Part shown: piece by piece, positions 22,173-32,961 of the stretch
Layout of the letters: every line of letters begins with the position of its first letter
Position numbering within the stretch: position 1 is the first letter of the stretch
From: Azolla caroliniana
Taxonomy: Eukaryota; Polypodiophyta
Assembly: GCA_043228905.1 (NCBI GenBank)
Contig: JBHGNT010000002.1
Span: forward strand, 3,534,001 to 3,598,000
Reading direction: 5' to 3'
Length of the DNA: 64,000 nucleotides
Notes under the pieces: model-generated
Databases searched by the model: none
Seen by the model: only the letters and a program-made list of their open reading frames with translations
Told to the model about the DNA's origin: nothing
Translations under genes and position numbers: made by a program

Positions 22173-23938
22173 TGTCGTGATGTTTCTAATACATAATGTG
22201 AAACCACCCTCGAAAAGAAGTAAAATATAGTTCAAATAAATTAGTATTGTGAAGTCAACTTTATTGGTAGCAAAAATACTTTTTCATTTGCCAAAGATAA
22301 TTCCTTATAAATAAACGGTCAAAGGATTGAACCTTATTATAAATAATGATGAATATTAAGTTAGAGGCGGTTTTCAAAAGTAGAGAAAAAGATGGGGAGA
22401 AAAAAAAAGCACGCGTGGATATGAGGAGCACAATAGAGAAAAAACCTCATAATTTCCTCGCCAGATGTCCAAATTAGAAAAGAAAATATTCATAAGAAAG
22501 CTAACCCAAAGAGCTTTCCATGAATATCTTGCATGTGAAATTTGGGGCCAGAAAACAAAAATAGTGAGGAAATGAAAAGTAGACTATATAGACAAGTTTT
22601 TTTTTAGGGGAAAAAGGCAAGCAATCCTAAACCTATAAATAAGACCCTATTCTAGTGAAGAATGGGGGAAAGGGAGACGGAATGTGGAAGCTCTACTCAA
22701 TTGGAAGGAAAAAGAAGAAGGATCAACAACATCGAGAGGCATCATCAACAAAGAATCACCTTCTTTTATATTTCACTCTCTTCTTTCCTCCGCCTCTCTT
22801 CCCCCTTCCTTTATAAATTATCTCTCATATTCATATCAAACCCGTTGTAAAATTGATTCTTATTTTATAAAAGAATCTATTATATTGCAATGAAATAATG
22901 TCTGGTTTCACCTACGTATCTTATATGTTATCGTCATATTTGCTTATTTGTTTGTGTGTCTTGTGACAAGGGAGCGTTTCGGGCTTGCTCATGCACCTCT
23001 CCTTTCACAAAGGCATTCAAACTTACGTATCTTATATGTTATTGTCATTTGTGCTTATTTGTTTGTGTGTCTTGTGACAAGGGAGCGTTTCGGGCTTGCT
23101 CATGCACCTCTCCTTTCACAAAGGCATTCAAACTTACGTATCTTATATGTTATTGTCATTTGTGCTTATTTGTTTGTGTGCCTTATGACAAGGGAGCGTT
23201 TCGGGCTTGCCCATGCACATCTCCTTTCACAAAGGCATTCAAACTTACGTGTCTTATATGTTATTGTCATTTGTGCTTATATGTTTGTGTCTTGTGACAA
23301 TGGAGTGTTTCGGGCTTGCCCATGCACCTCTCCTTTCACAAAGGCATTCAAACTTTCGTGTCTTGCGTGTTAGTGTAAATCTTGCTCGTGTGTTCGTGTG
23401 ACTTGTGGCAAGGGAACATTCGGGCTTGCCCATGCACCTCTCCTTTCATAAAGGCATTCGAAATTGTATCTCCCATGTGTAAACCTTGCTTGTGTGTTCG
23501 CGTGTCTTGTAACAAGGGAGCGTTCAGGCTTGCCCATTCACCTCTCTTTTCACAAAGGCATTCGAAACTTTGTCTCTCGTGTGTGTAAGTAAGCCTTTTC
23601 CTTGTGTGTTCGTGTGTAAGACTTCCTCATGTGCATTCATTCGCCTTGTGACTAGGGGTTGGTTCGGACTTGCCCATGCACCTCTCCTTTTCACAAACAC
23701 ATTCAAATACTCGTGCCTTGTGTGTGTAAGCCTTCCTCGTGTGCATTCGTTTGCCTTGTGACTATGGGTTGATTCGGGCTTGCCCATGCACCTCTCCTTT
23801 TCACAAACACGTTCGAATACTCGTGCCTTGTTTGTGTAAGCCTTCCTTGTGTTGTGCGTGTGAGCCCTATTTCATTCCTGTCCATAACCACGACGGTTCT
23901 GCCTCACGATCCACACATAGTGACGGATTTTGACGACA
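22173..23938 (+). mobile_element. 3' LTR of element 2, enlarged by internal repeats
   Basis: 1766 bp from TGTCGTGATG to TGACGACA, about 700 bp longer than its 5' partner. The first ~750 bp align closely with the 5' LTR; the excess is a tandem expansion (next entry) plus diverged ~100-bp units to about 23880. Confidence 0.88.
22921..23364. repeat. 111-bp tandem array in the 3' LTR of element 2
   Basis: Four close units beginning TTATATGTTAT at about 22921, 23032, 23143 and 23254. Each contains GACAAGGGAGCGTTTCGGGC or a close form and CTTTCACAAAGGCATTCAAA. More diverged units (GTGACAAGGG...CATGCACCTCTCC) continue to about 23880. As 111 is a multiple of three, the array stays open in several frames; these are not genes. 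Confidence 0.9.
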
Positions 23939-24212
23939 CCAGAGTGTCCTTCTTGTACATCGCTTTTCGGAGAGCCGGTGCCGCTATTAGATTTTCCTTT
24001 AGTCTTTGGCCCGCCTTGTGACTAGGGGTTCATTCGCCTTCCTTGAGTTGTGCATGTGAGCCCTATTTCCTTCCCGTCCATAACCCTGACGGTTCCACCT
24101 CACGATCTGCACATAGTGACAGATTTTCATGACACCGGAGTGTCCTTCTTGTACACTGCTTTCAGGAGAGCCGGTGCCGCTATTAGCTTTTCCTTTAGTC
24201 TCTGGACCGCCT
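23841..24212. repeat. Tandem duplication spanning the element 2 / Gypsy 1 junction
   Basis: About 175 bp (23841-24015) is repeated at 24037-24212, offset about 196 bp. Each copy holds the last ~100 bp of the element 2 LTR, its junction, and about 75 bp of the Gypsy 1 RNase H start (complement of ALRKA, YKKD). The copies differ by scattered substitutions, for example CACCAGAG against CACCGGAG at the junction. Confidence 0.85.
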
Positions 24213-25044
24213 CCGTGTGCTTGTTGTTCCATTCAAATTTCTGACCCTTCTTTAGCAACCCGTAGAGCGGCTCAGCTTAGTGTGCGTAGTGTGGGATCCA
24301 AATGTGGTAGAAGGTGCATGCTCCCAAGAATTATCGAACTTTCGTGACCGGCCTCCACTCTTCCTTCATTGCCGAGATGGCCTCTACCTTTGTTGGAGAC
24401 AGTTTCTGGCCGTATGGTCCGCATAGGTGTCCGACCACCAAGATCTCCAATTGAATGAAAGCTAACTTCTCCCCGGAAAAGGTAAGCTGAGCGCCCTCAA
24501 GCCTCTGCAGTATCTTCTCGCAGTTGGAGATGTGGTCCGCGACGAACTTCCAACACCCGTCCGCTCTAATCGATTAGTTCTTAGCATCCTCCGGACATCC
24601 CTTGATCAGGATGTCATCGAAAAGCGGCATGGTGATGTCCGTGATGCAATCCCTCAACACTTTCTTCATTGCGTTCACCATGTGCGCCACCGAATTGGTC
24701 AGTCCTTGCGGTAGGGTACACATCTGAACTAGGCCGAGAGGGATTCTCATCGTTGTGACATCCCTACTCTCCATGGCTAGCTGGAACTGGTCGTACCCAG
24801 AGTATAAGTCGCCGACCGTGTAGATAGACCTTCTGGCGAAGGCCTCCATGAACTCATCGATTGTTGAACCGACTCCAACATTTTGAATGGTCACCTTGTT
24901 GACCGGCTCTAGGTCCTGAATAAAGTGCAATGTGCCGTTCTTCTTCGGCACCGTAAACCACCGGTTTGAATAAGAAGCACTCGATGGCTCGAGGATGCCC
25001 ATCTCCACTTTCTGCTTGACCAGCGCATGAACGAGGAGGTGCAT
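24213..25044 (-). pseudogene. Gypsy 1: reverse transcriptase block
   Basis: Minus strand. From 25044: KQKVEMGILEPSS, RWFTVPKKNGTL, the RT core (SIYTVGDLYSGYDQFQLAME, LTNSVAHMVNAM) and the catalytic loop as PLFDDILIKGC, where one might expect YxDD. The RT connection follows (LTFSGEKLAF, ILVVGHLCGPYG, FLGACTFYHIWIPHYAH, LLKKGQKFEW). Several stops interrupt it, including TAA after GCPEDAKN and before FLGACTF. The right edge meets a solo LTR. The frame continues left through the duplicated junction into 17246. Confidence 0.9.
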
Positions 25045-25324
25045 TGATGTACCCAAAATGTGTCTTTTGTACAATCATGTGTAAATAAGTTAGTATTAGT
25101 TAAGTGTTGAGGAATACTAGGTAAGAGGGAATCGATGGGTACTTTAAGTCCCACACAAATAGAGGGGAAAAGGGGATTTGATGTGAGGAAATCGGGGAGA
25201 ATCTCTGTCGCTGATTGCGATGTGTAAGGGTCTCCCCTTGTGCTATAAAAGGGGAGGCTTGAGCCTGCTTTTGGGATCCATGTTTTGGGAGGACGAAGTG
25301 CTGTCAGTTTGTGTGCCGAGCTCC

Positions 25325-25367
<43 letters not shown>

Positions 25368-25866
25368 GGTCTTGTGCCCTATACCGATCTGAAGAAGAAG
25401 GTGAAGCCTCTGCTTGCGTAGGAGGCCCGTGAGCTCCCGACGAGAGGTTCATCATTCCATTTTTCTGTGTGTGTGTGCGTGTTTTGGAGAGCGCCCATCT
25501 CTGATAGTGACCGAGTTTGGTTGTAATCTTCCCTGGTTTTAATCTAATTCGTTTTGTTGTATCCGGTTGAGCTCTCCGTGTTGTGTGTGAATGTCCCCAT
25601 TCTGTCTCCGTTTGTTACTAGTGTTTACCCGAGTCCCGAGCCACGTGCTTCTTGCTCGTTATCCAGCGACCGGTCTGAGGGGCAGACTCATCTATGATCC
25701 TGCGCACTCGTCGTCCGTTGTTCGGGGACTGATCTGGACCGAGTACTTGACCGGTAACCGATCCAACAAAATATCTGGGAAACCTTCCTTTCTCACTCCG
25801 GCTCCTTGGTGCGAGACCCCTGTGGTCCTGCCCCGTTTCGACGCATCCCCATGGAATACCGTGACA
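25045..25866 (+). mobile_element. Solo Gypsy LTR inside Gypsy 1
   Basis: About 822 bp, TGATGTACCC to ACCGTGACA, with a TATA box (TATAAAA at 25244-25250), a CT tract (about 25328-25362) and the GAGACCCCTGTGGTCC / GCCCC block shared by all LTR 3' ends of this superfamily. The flanks GCAT (25041-25044) and ACAT (25867-25870) may be a 4-bp target duplication with one change. About 70 codons of Gypsy 1 are missing between the two flanks, so a host deletion accompanied or preceded the insertion. The minus-strand LTR at 46537-47295 belongs to the same family (GGGAGGACGAAG, GAGCTCCCGAC.AGAGGTTCA). Confidence 0.7.
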
Positions 25867-26237
25867 ACATCTCGTCGGTGAATAAGTGTCCTATGCCGGC
25901 CAGATTTGCTAAACTCTAGTTTGTCGCGACCCCTCTCATCCGTTCCCAGCTGTCCTCCGTCAAGGGAGTTGTGTATGGCCTCACCTTCCGGTCCACAACC
26001 TTGTACTTGGTGTCTACTCGGGCGGTCCGATCTGACCCGATCATCTTCCCGAAGTCTGCGATGACTTCGTACATCTCGACAGAATTTACCGGAACGACCC
26101 GGTCTTCGTTAAGATCCTCTTTGACTATCTTCTCGATCTCCCCGAGGGTGTCGTCAAATGATACCACCTCCACGATGTCACTAACCTAATTGTCAGAGTC
26201 CAAGGCTCTGCATTCCTTCAGACGCCTTACAACTTGC
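25867..26237 (-). pseudogene. Gypsy 1: N-terminal part of pol
   Basis: Minus strand. Reads VEVVSFDDTLGEIEKIVKED, EMYEVIADFGKMIGSDRTA, DTKYKVVDRKVRPYTTPL. This matches the protease-RT linker of Gypsy 5 (32962) and element 6 (38570). A TAG lies just upstream of the VSDIVEVV segment. The right edge (26237) is the insertion point of Copia B. The gag end and 5' LTR of Gypsy 1 are not seen in the window. Confidence 0.85.
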
Positions 26238-26790
26238 TATTGGGAAATCGGTCCCTCCGAATGGGATCCGGTTATGAATGAAGTGGACCCGGTGAGAACC
26301 GGAAGAGATTCGGAAACCGGATCGGATGGACCTAGTGAGAACCAGAAGAAGACATATTTGTAAATATGTTTTTTGAGTAAGCCTATTGTGGCTATATTTG
26401 TAAATAATACTAAGGTCATATAAGTATAAATATGACTTAGGGCAATCACTTAGAGTGTGCCTGTCATATTGTTGTTGACATAACTGTTGTATAGAGAGAG
26501 AGGAGATATAGAGTCATACTCTGTTGTAACCGCCGGTTGGTGAGGATATAGAGCTCGAGGTTGTTGCCTCTGAGTCTTTGATTGTATCTTTCCTATATAT
26601 AGTGATAGCTTGGGGTCTATGGGCTCTTGTGGTTTTTTCCCTTTAGGGTTTTCCATGTAAACATCCTGAGTACTCTCTATTATGTGTGTGTGTACGTGCG
26701 TTCACTCTCTATTTCCCATTTCTGTGTTTCATTCTCATTGATTCATTACTCGGTCGTGGTCGAGCTATATTCCGCGCTATTCTCTTCAAT
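26238..26790 (+). mobile_element. 5' LTR of Copia B
   Basis: About 553 bp beginning TATTGGGAAATCGGTCCCTCC (relative: TGTTGGGAGACAGGTCCCTCC in the solo LTR at 7734, so the first G has become A). TATA box TATAAATA at 26425-26432. It carries TTTTTTCCCTTTAGGG and ends before the primer site. The exact 3' end is uncertain by a few bases. Confidence 0.8.
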
Positions 26791-26803
26791 CTAGTATCAG
26801 AGC
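26791..26803 (+). other. Primer binding site of Copia B
   Basis: CTAGTATCAGAGC, the initiator Met tRNA primer site TGGTATCAGAGC with G to A at one position, 15 bases before the gag ATG. Confidence 0.75.
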
Positions 26804-26817
26804 GAACAACACAGGAA

Positions 26818-29800
26818 ATGGAAGAATCGTTCGGCGGCATGTTCAAGCTCACCGGCTCCAACTACTTAGTGTGGAAGTCGAAGATGAGGGATATGTTGGT
26901 GGTTAGAGATCTTTGGTTGCCGGTTCAGTTCGGGGACAAGAGACCAGATAAGATTGACGCCGCAATGTGGGAGATGATGCACATGAAGACGACGGCACAC
27001 ATCCGGTGCTTCATCGACATGAGCCTATACAACAACGTCAATGAAGAGAGCAAGGCTCATGAACTCTAGGAGAAGATTGGCATCATGTTCCAGAACAAGA
27101 ATGTTGTTAATCAGGTTTCGGTATTCCGGAAGCTAGTGAGGCTCCGGTACCAGGACGACTCCAGTACCTCTCGGAGCACATGAATGCCTTCCAGGGGCTA
27201 ATACATCAAGCAAACTCATTTGAAGTACCTCTCGCCGATGAGGTACTCACATTACTCTTGCTCAGTTCTCTCCCGGATAGTTGGGAGACGCTAGTTGTCA
27301 CGTTGGGCAATGACAAGCCAGAAGGAAAATAGTTGTCCCTAGCAAGAGTCAAGTCAAGCCTGCTAGAGGAAGAAGCTCGCCGGAAGGACTGGGAATCCGG
27401 AACTGATCCGAAGGCCTTAGTCACGGAAGAGGCCGGTATCGGAGTCCCCAAAACCGGGACAAATCAGGGACAAGGTCGAAGTCAATGGGGAGGCCTATTT
27501 GCTTCTATTGTGGGAAGCCGGGGCACTTCCAGAAGAACTATCAGCATTTTCGGAAAGAGAAAGAAACCGACACTACCGATTCGAAGAAGAGTTCGGACCG
27601 AAATGGTTCGGACTAGATAGGCCCAGATCGGAAAGGAACGTCGACGATCGTGACAAGTGAAGAGAATTGATGCTCATTACCCAGGAGAATGAGTTAAACC
27701 TTGTCAGCGACGACACAACGTGAGTTGTTGATTTCGGAGCGTCGTTCCACCTGACACCGGACCGGAGATGCTTCTCATCCTACACAACCGGAGATACTGG
27801 TTGTGTCCGGATGGGGAATGAAGGTACGTGCCGAATTGTCAGTATAGGAGATGTCTTGTTGACGACATCAACCAGATACAAGTTGCTGTTGAAGGATGTC
27901 CCACACGTTTCGGAGGTTCGACTGAACTTGATATCAGCCGGTCGGCTAGATGATGAAGGCTACACAGGTAGCATCCGGAACGGAGTTATGAAGTTCAGCA
28001 AAGGGAGCCTAATAGTGGCTCAAGCCTAGAAGGTGAACACATTGTACTTGGTGAATGCCCGGATATGCCGGGAAGAAGTGAACGTAGCATCCAACACTGT
28101 CGATGAGCTGTGCCACAAAAGATTGTATCACATGTGTGAGAAGGGGATGAGAAGACTTGCCGAAGACAACCTCATTCCAGTGAAGGACGTGCAACTTGAG
28201 AATTGCACCGATTGCTTGGTCGGCAAGCAAAACCGAACCTCCTTCTGGTCAAGACCACTGATGAGACAGAATACACCACTAGAGCTGGTGCATACGGATG
28301 TGTGTCAAGTGGACATGAAGTCACATGTCAGTTTGCAGTAGTTCATGACGTTCATAGACGACACATCCGGAAGCTGTGGGTCTCACCGTTGCAGACGAAG
28401 GATCTGGTGCTATCCGTCTTCAAGGAGCTCCACGTGAGAGTGAAAAGAGAAACCGGCCGGAAGCTAAAGGAGGTTCGAGCAGACAACGGAGGAGAATACC
28501 GGGGGCAGTTTGAGGAGTACTGTTGGTCGAAGGGAATTCGGCTCGAATTCACTATGCTGAAGACGCTGGAATTGAACATGCTAGCTGAACGGATGAACCA
28601 GACCATAATGGAGAGAGTCCGAAGCATGCTTGCACATGCTAGGTTACCCAAGACGTTTTGGGATGAGGCGCTGACGACGGTGACCTATGTGATAAACAAA
28701 TCACCCTCAGCACCCTTTGAAGGAGACTCACCTCAGAAAATATGGACTGGTAAAGATGTATCTTACCGGCATCTGAAGGTGTTCGGGTGTCTCGCATATG
28801 TGCATGTTGCAATGGACAAGAGAGAAAAACTGGATCCGAAGTCCCGACCATGCATATTCCTTGGATACAACGATGATGAGTTCGGTTACCGGGTGTGGGA
28901 TCTGGTCGACAAGAAGGTGTTCCGGAATCGGGACATAGTCTTCATGGAAGACAGGACCATAGCCGATTGGGAGTCGGAGAAGAAGGTGATGAACTCCAGA
29001 TCATCCAATGAAAACTGGCTTGAGGACACAAGGACTTACTCGGTTGAAAACCGGATGACACTCGACGAACCGGCCGGATACGAACAAGAACAAACGAAGG
29101 AACCGGTAGTCAGAAACCAAGGACGGAGATATCCTCTCCGAGAGAGAAAAGCCCCCCGGAGATTTTCGGATGCAGAGCATGTGTTGCTAACCAATGAGGG
29201 GGACCTGGAAAGCTTCGAAGAAGCAAAGAGAGACACCCACATCCACAAGGGGTTGAGTGCCATGCAAGATGAGATGGATTCCCTGCATGAGAACCACATG
29301 TATGAACTGACGGATTTGCCGAAAGGAAAGAGGGCACTCCGGAATAAGTGGGTGTACAAGCTAAAACCAGGAGATGCCGGAAACCCACCGAGATACAAAG
29401 CCTGGATCATGGTGAAGGGGTGGTTCCAGCAGAAGAAAGGAGTGGATTTCGATGAGATCTTTGCCCTAATAGTAAAGATGACATCCATCCGGACAGTATT
29501 GGGGATAGCAGCAAGCATGGACCTTGAGGTAGAGCAACTAAACGTCAAGACGGAATTCCTACATGGCGACCTCGAAGAAGAGATCTACATGCATCAATCG
29601 GAAGGATTTGAGAAGAAAGGGAAGGAGCACCTGGTGTGCCGACTGAAGAAGAGCTTATATGGATTGAAGCAAGCTCCCCGACAATGGTACCGGAAGTTCG
29701 ACTCCTTCATGACCGACCAAGGGTACCACAAGACGCATGCCGATCATTGCATGTTTGTGAAGTAATTTGATGTAGGTGATTTCCTGATACTCCTCCTATA

Positions 29801-30290
29801 TGTGGATGATATGCTGATCGTCGGATGCTGAAGAAGGCTCTGAACTGGACCTTGTCAATGAAAGACTTGGGTTCGGCAAGATAGATATTGGGAATGCACA
29901 TCATCCGGGACTGGTCGAAGAAGCTGTTGTGGTTATCATAGGAGAAGTACGTGACAAAGGTGCTCCAATGGTTCAATATGTCAGAGGCAAAACCGGTCAG
30001 ATCGACACTTCCGGAAAACTACAAGCTATTCGAAAAACAAAGCTCGAGGAGAAAGGAGGAGAAGACGGATATGATGAAGATACCATATGCCTTTGCCGTC
30101 GGGAGCTTGATGTACGCAATGGTATGTACCCGGTTGGATATCGGATATGCAGTCGGAGTGGTGAGACGGTTCATGAGCAATCCTGGAAGAGAGCACTGGA
30201 ACATAGTCCTGAAGATCTGTCACTACGTGCGGATCGTGAGACGGAACAGTCGGGGTCCTGGATTGGAAGGATTCGAAGTTTGCACTAGTT
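26818..30290 (+). pseudogene. Copia B gag-pol polyprotein, decayed and 3'-truncated
   Basis: ATG at 26818 (MEESFGGMFKLTGSNYLVWK). Gag; zinc knuckle CFYCGKPGHFQKNY near 27500 with the last Cys lost; protease as DFGASFH near 27740 (usual DSGAS, so the active-site Ser is Phe); integrase (CTDCLVGKQ; ADNGGEYRGQF) from about 28090; RT (NKWVYKLK, NVKTEFLHGDLEEEIYM, LLYVDDMLIVG near 29800); start of RNase H. Breaks: TAG near 27067 (Trp expected), TAG near 27330, TGA near 27720, TAG near 28027, a frameshift near 28335, TAA near 29763, a small deletion and frameshift near 29828, and TAGs near 29881 and 29939. It ends near 30280 against LINE-A with no 3' LTR. About 520 codons (28203-29765) remain open. 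Confidence 0.92.
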
Positions 30291-30299
30291 TTAGCGAGA

Positions 30300-32420
30300 A
30301 AGTATTTAAGATAGATTGAAAGAGAGAGAGATTCAGATAAGATAGAACAATTGACTTTAAATTGAGAGAGAAAGAAAGAAAGATATATTAACGTCTTCTA
30401 AGGCCAAATTTGGCCCATGAGACAATTGGGTTACAACAAAAATGAGTGTTTATCCAATCATCAAAACTAAAATAAAAGAAAATAGCTTAAGCTAAGAAAG
30501 TTCTAGTAGTGTACAAAACTTTGCACTAAGCCTAATCTCATTTCAACCCAAGTCTCTCAAAAAGAAGTGGGAGGTCAAAAGTTTTTGGTATGGGTGTGAC
30601 CCATGGTCCCAATGCATAGAGTGCCCTAGCCATGGCTTCTAGGCGGTGTAGTTCACGTTCCCTTATTTTCTTTATTGCTTCTACATCTCATCGAGTTGCT
30701 TTGAAACCCGACATCCAAGGGCGTTTGGTTCTTCTTTGATTTTCTGCTTCATCAAGGAAAAGCCTGAGTGGTGCAGGTGTGTCGACATTCATTGTCTCCC
30801 CCTGTTCCTGAAAAACTTCATTTGTTACATGTTGGTAAACATTAGCAACATTATTATCAACGTTTTGTAACTTATTCTCTCTGTGTTGTTTCAATTCTAA
30901 GATGTATCTACCTAATTTCTTTATATCTAGTGTATCTAATAGTTTAGGGAGGGTGGGAGAGGAACCAAGTATGTCTTGGTATTTTGCCCTTATCTCGGCA
31001 TAGGTGGGGCATTTGCATGTAAAATGGTACTCATCCTCTATCTCTATGTGGCATAACCTACATATCCTTTCCTCCCTAGGGACTCCATTAGTACGTCCAT
31101 TCTCAATCTCAAGTTGGTGAGATGATATTCTAAGTTGACCAATGGCAACCCTTAGTGCATGTGGTAAGAATACATCTATATATCTTGGTCGCGTGATAAA
31201 ACCGAACTTAGAGAAGTGCATAAAGTGTTCCTTATAGTACAACATTTTAGATGGGAGTGGCTCTAGTGGGGTGATCCATTTATACCGAGTATAAATTTGC
31301 CATATTTCTTGGCGTATTACTTTATTACGATCCTCATGAGAGATTAAAGTGTTATAAGTCGTGTGGTCGTACTTAAGGGGGGGGAGGTTAGTAATGTCTA
31401 GACCATTGGCAAGAAGCCAACTCACCATCATGCCATACCATGAGCTAGTATAGCTGGACTCATATAGTGCTCGAGAAGCCTTAAAGGCTTGATGGGATAT
31501 TCTATCAAGTGGTTGGTTATGTATCCTGTGGATAAAGACTACAAGTTGAAAAAGTGCTTCTACTAACATAGGGGGTAGAGTGAACTCAGCCCTAATAATG
31601 TCATGTGGGACCGACGATTTGCTTCGGAGTTGGTGTGATAACATCATCACCAATGGTCTCTCTAGTTGCGTCCACATGAAAGATGGTAGTCCTGGAGCCC
31701 AAACCGCTGATGCATACATGAGAGAGGGAGTCACTAATGAGTCAAAGAGCCACCCTTTAGTTCGTGGCTCTTGGAAGTATGCTTGGTGGCATTGTCTCTC
31801 AAGGAGTGAGAGGGATGCATGTCCTCTTGTAAGTCTATCCTTTGCTTCTTGTGTCATCGAAAATTTACCTGAGCGGGCACTGAAAGTGACTCCGAGATAG
31901 ACATATGATCCAACCACCTCAACTGGGCTATGGGAGATAGTTAGGTGACACTTAGCTCTAACTTGGGCTGACGTGTGGAAGATAAGGACTTTAGTTTTCC
32001 TCGTTGTGTGCAAAAGTCATCTAAGGCATTAAGGTGCCTTTGTAGGTTGTGTTCGGATTCAGAGAGCAAAACTATGTCATCTACATAGAGCAAGATACGC
32101 ACCTGCGTATCCCCAAGGACTACTCCATTGCCTCCCTTACGAGCAATAAAATCTGTGAACTTATCAATGTAGTTCCCAAAAAGAGTCGGAGATAAGGGGC
32201 AACCTTGTTTTACACCAATAGTGCTAGTGAAACTATCGGATATGCCACCTGGGCATCGAACATACCCGGACACTTGTTCATATAGTGCGTAGATGGCCCA
32301 AACCATGTCATCTGGTATCCTCAAGCTCTTAAGCCTATCAAACAACCGCTCTCTAGGGACCGTGTCAAAGGCGGAGAGAGAGATTACGATTGAACCCTTG
32401 ATTTTAGATTTGAGGAACAA
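30300..32420 (-). pseudogene. LINE-A: 5'-truncated non-LTR retrotransposon
   Basis: Minus strand. 31941-32420 holds the middle of a LINE reverse transcriptase: FDTVPRERLFDRL, the GVKQGCPLSPTLF turn, and the catalytic LLYVDDIVLLSES. A frameshift near 32000 leads into 30688-32013: the thumb/connection and a C-terminal zinc-finger-like segment CRLCHIEIEDEYHFTCKCP near 31010-31070. Stop near 30688, then a 3' UTR of about 390 bp ending in a CT-rich stretch (minus strand) near 30300. Endonuclease and ORF1 are missing. The RT is of a different clade from LINE-B and LINE-C. It is inserted at or near the broken end of Copia B. A long, almost undamaged C-terminal frame suggests a younger age than its neighbours. 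Confidence 0.88.
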
Positions 32421-32961
32421 GATATATCATCAATTTGATAACGATTTTTCTTCTTATTAAATTCTTGATTAATACATAACTCCCTTTTGATCTTCTTATG
32501 ATGCATGTGAAGGTACAAGACATGCATACAATGCATACAATGCATGGAATGCATGTGATGCATGATAACCATGTCACTCAATCAAGCTCTAATATGAGAA
32601 TTTACATGTATAAGTACAATGATAGAAAAAACATTTCTAGAGAAATGACTTTGCTCTTAGTAGGAGGTTTACTGCCTCCTATCTTGGAGGTGCAAGGTTC
32701 AAGCCTTGCTTGCATCCCTTTGTATACAAATTTTTACTAGGTTTTTTAGTCTACATGTTTATTCATTTCACACCGAAATCGTCGCGATCAACTTATCCGA
32801 TCGATCCATCTATCCGGTCTGCATCCAACCTGGTGATACGGTCTATCCGGTATGGTGATCCGATCTAGTCCGGTTTAGGTGCAGGTGCCGGTGTCAATTC
32901 TGTCGTCGTCTGCCGGTTCGGTTCCGGGTCCGTCGCTGTCCATCTAGTTCCGGATCCCCAA
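32421..32961. other. Mixed spacer with an ATGCAT repeat and unassigned CCGG-rich sequence
   Basis: About 32515-32575 carries a degenerate 8-10-bp repeat of ATGCATAC / ATGCATG. 32760-32960 is rich in ATCCGG and CCGGT like the Gypsy elements, and is probably decayed LTR or gag sequence, but I cannot align it. No gene seen. Confidence 0.5.
32645..32735 (+). mobile_element. Possible tRNA-like SINE remnant
   Basis: A B-box-like GGTTCAAGCC (32696-32705) follows, by about 40 bases, an A-box-like CTCTTAGTAGG (about 32654). The spacing and palindromic GGAGG...CCTCC resemble a tRNA-derived RNA polymerase III promoter. No clear poly(A) tail or target duplication is seen, so this is weak. Confidence 0.3.

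Larger units (their letters stand above)
17247..23938 (+). mobile_element. Element 2: nested Gypsy element with both LTRs but no RT
   Basis: LTRs at 17247-18317 and 22173-23938, primer site at 18326 and polypurine tract at 22161. The target is the minus-strand Gypsy 1: codons for KKDT...VYMTVDKSP are split exactly at the element ends. CCAG at 17243-17246 is repeated at 23939-23942 (extendable to ACCAG if the last A of the LTR is counted). The internal region keeps gag, protease and both ends of pol but has lost RT, RNase H and most of integrase, so it could not replicate alone. Confidence 0.92.

Noticed and set aside
22948-23373. Cys-rich repetitive ORF (FVCLVTRERFGLAHAPLLSQ repeats)
   Set aside because: Translation of the 111-bp LTR tandem units; open in two frames, with no coding signal beyond the repeat.
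22948-23880. CRISPR array
   Set aside because: The units are contiguous, diverging ~111-bp tandem copies inside a plant LTR, without short palindromic repeats, unique spacers or cas genes.
32421-32961. Continuation of Gypsy 1 gag or 5' LTR to the right of Copia B and LINE-A
   Set aside because: The sequence is CCGG-rich like the family but I could not align it to gag or LTR of elements 6, 7 or 10, so I do not claim it.
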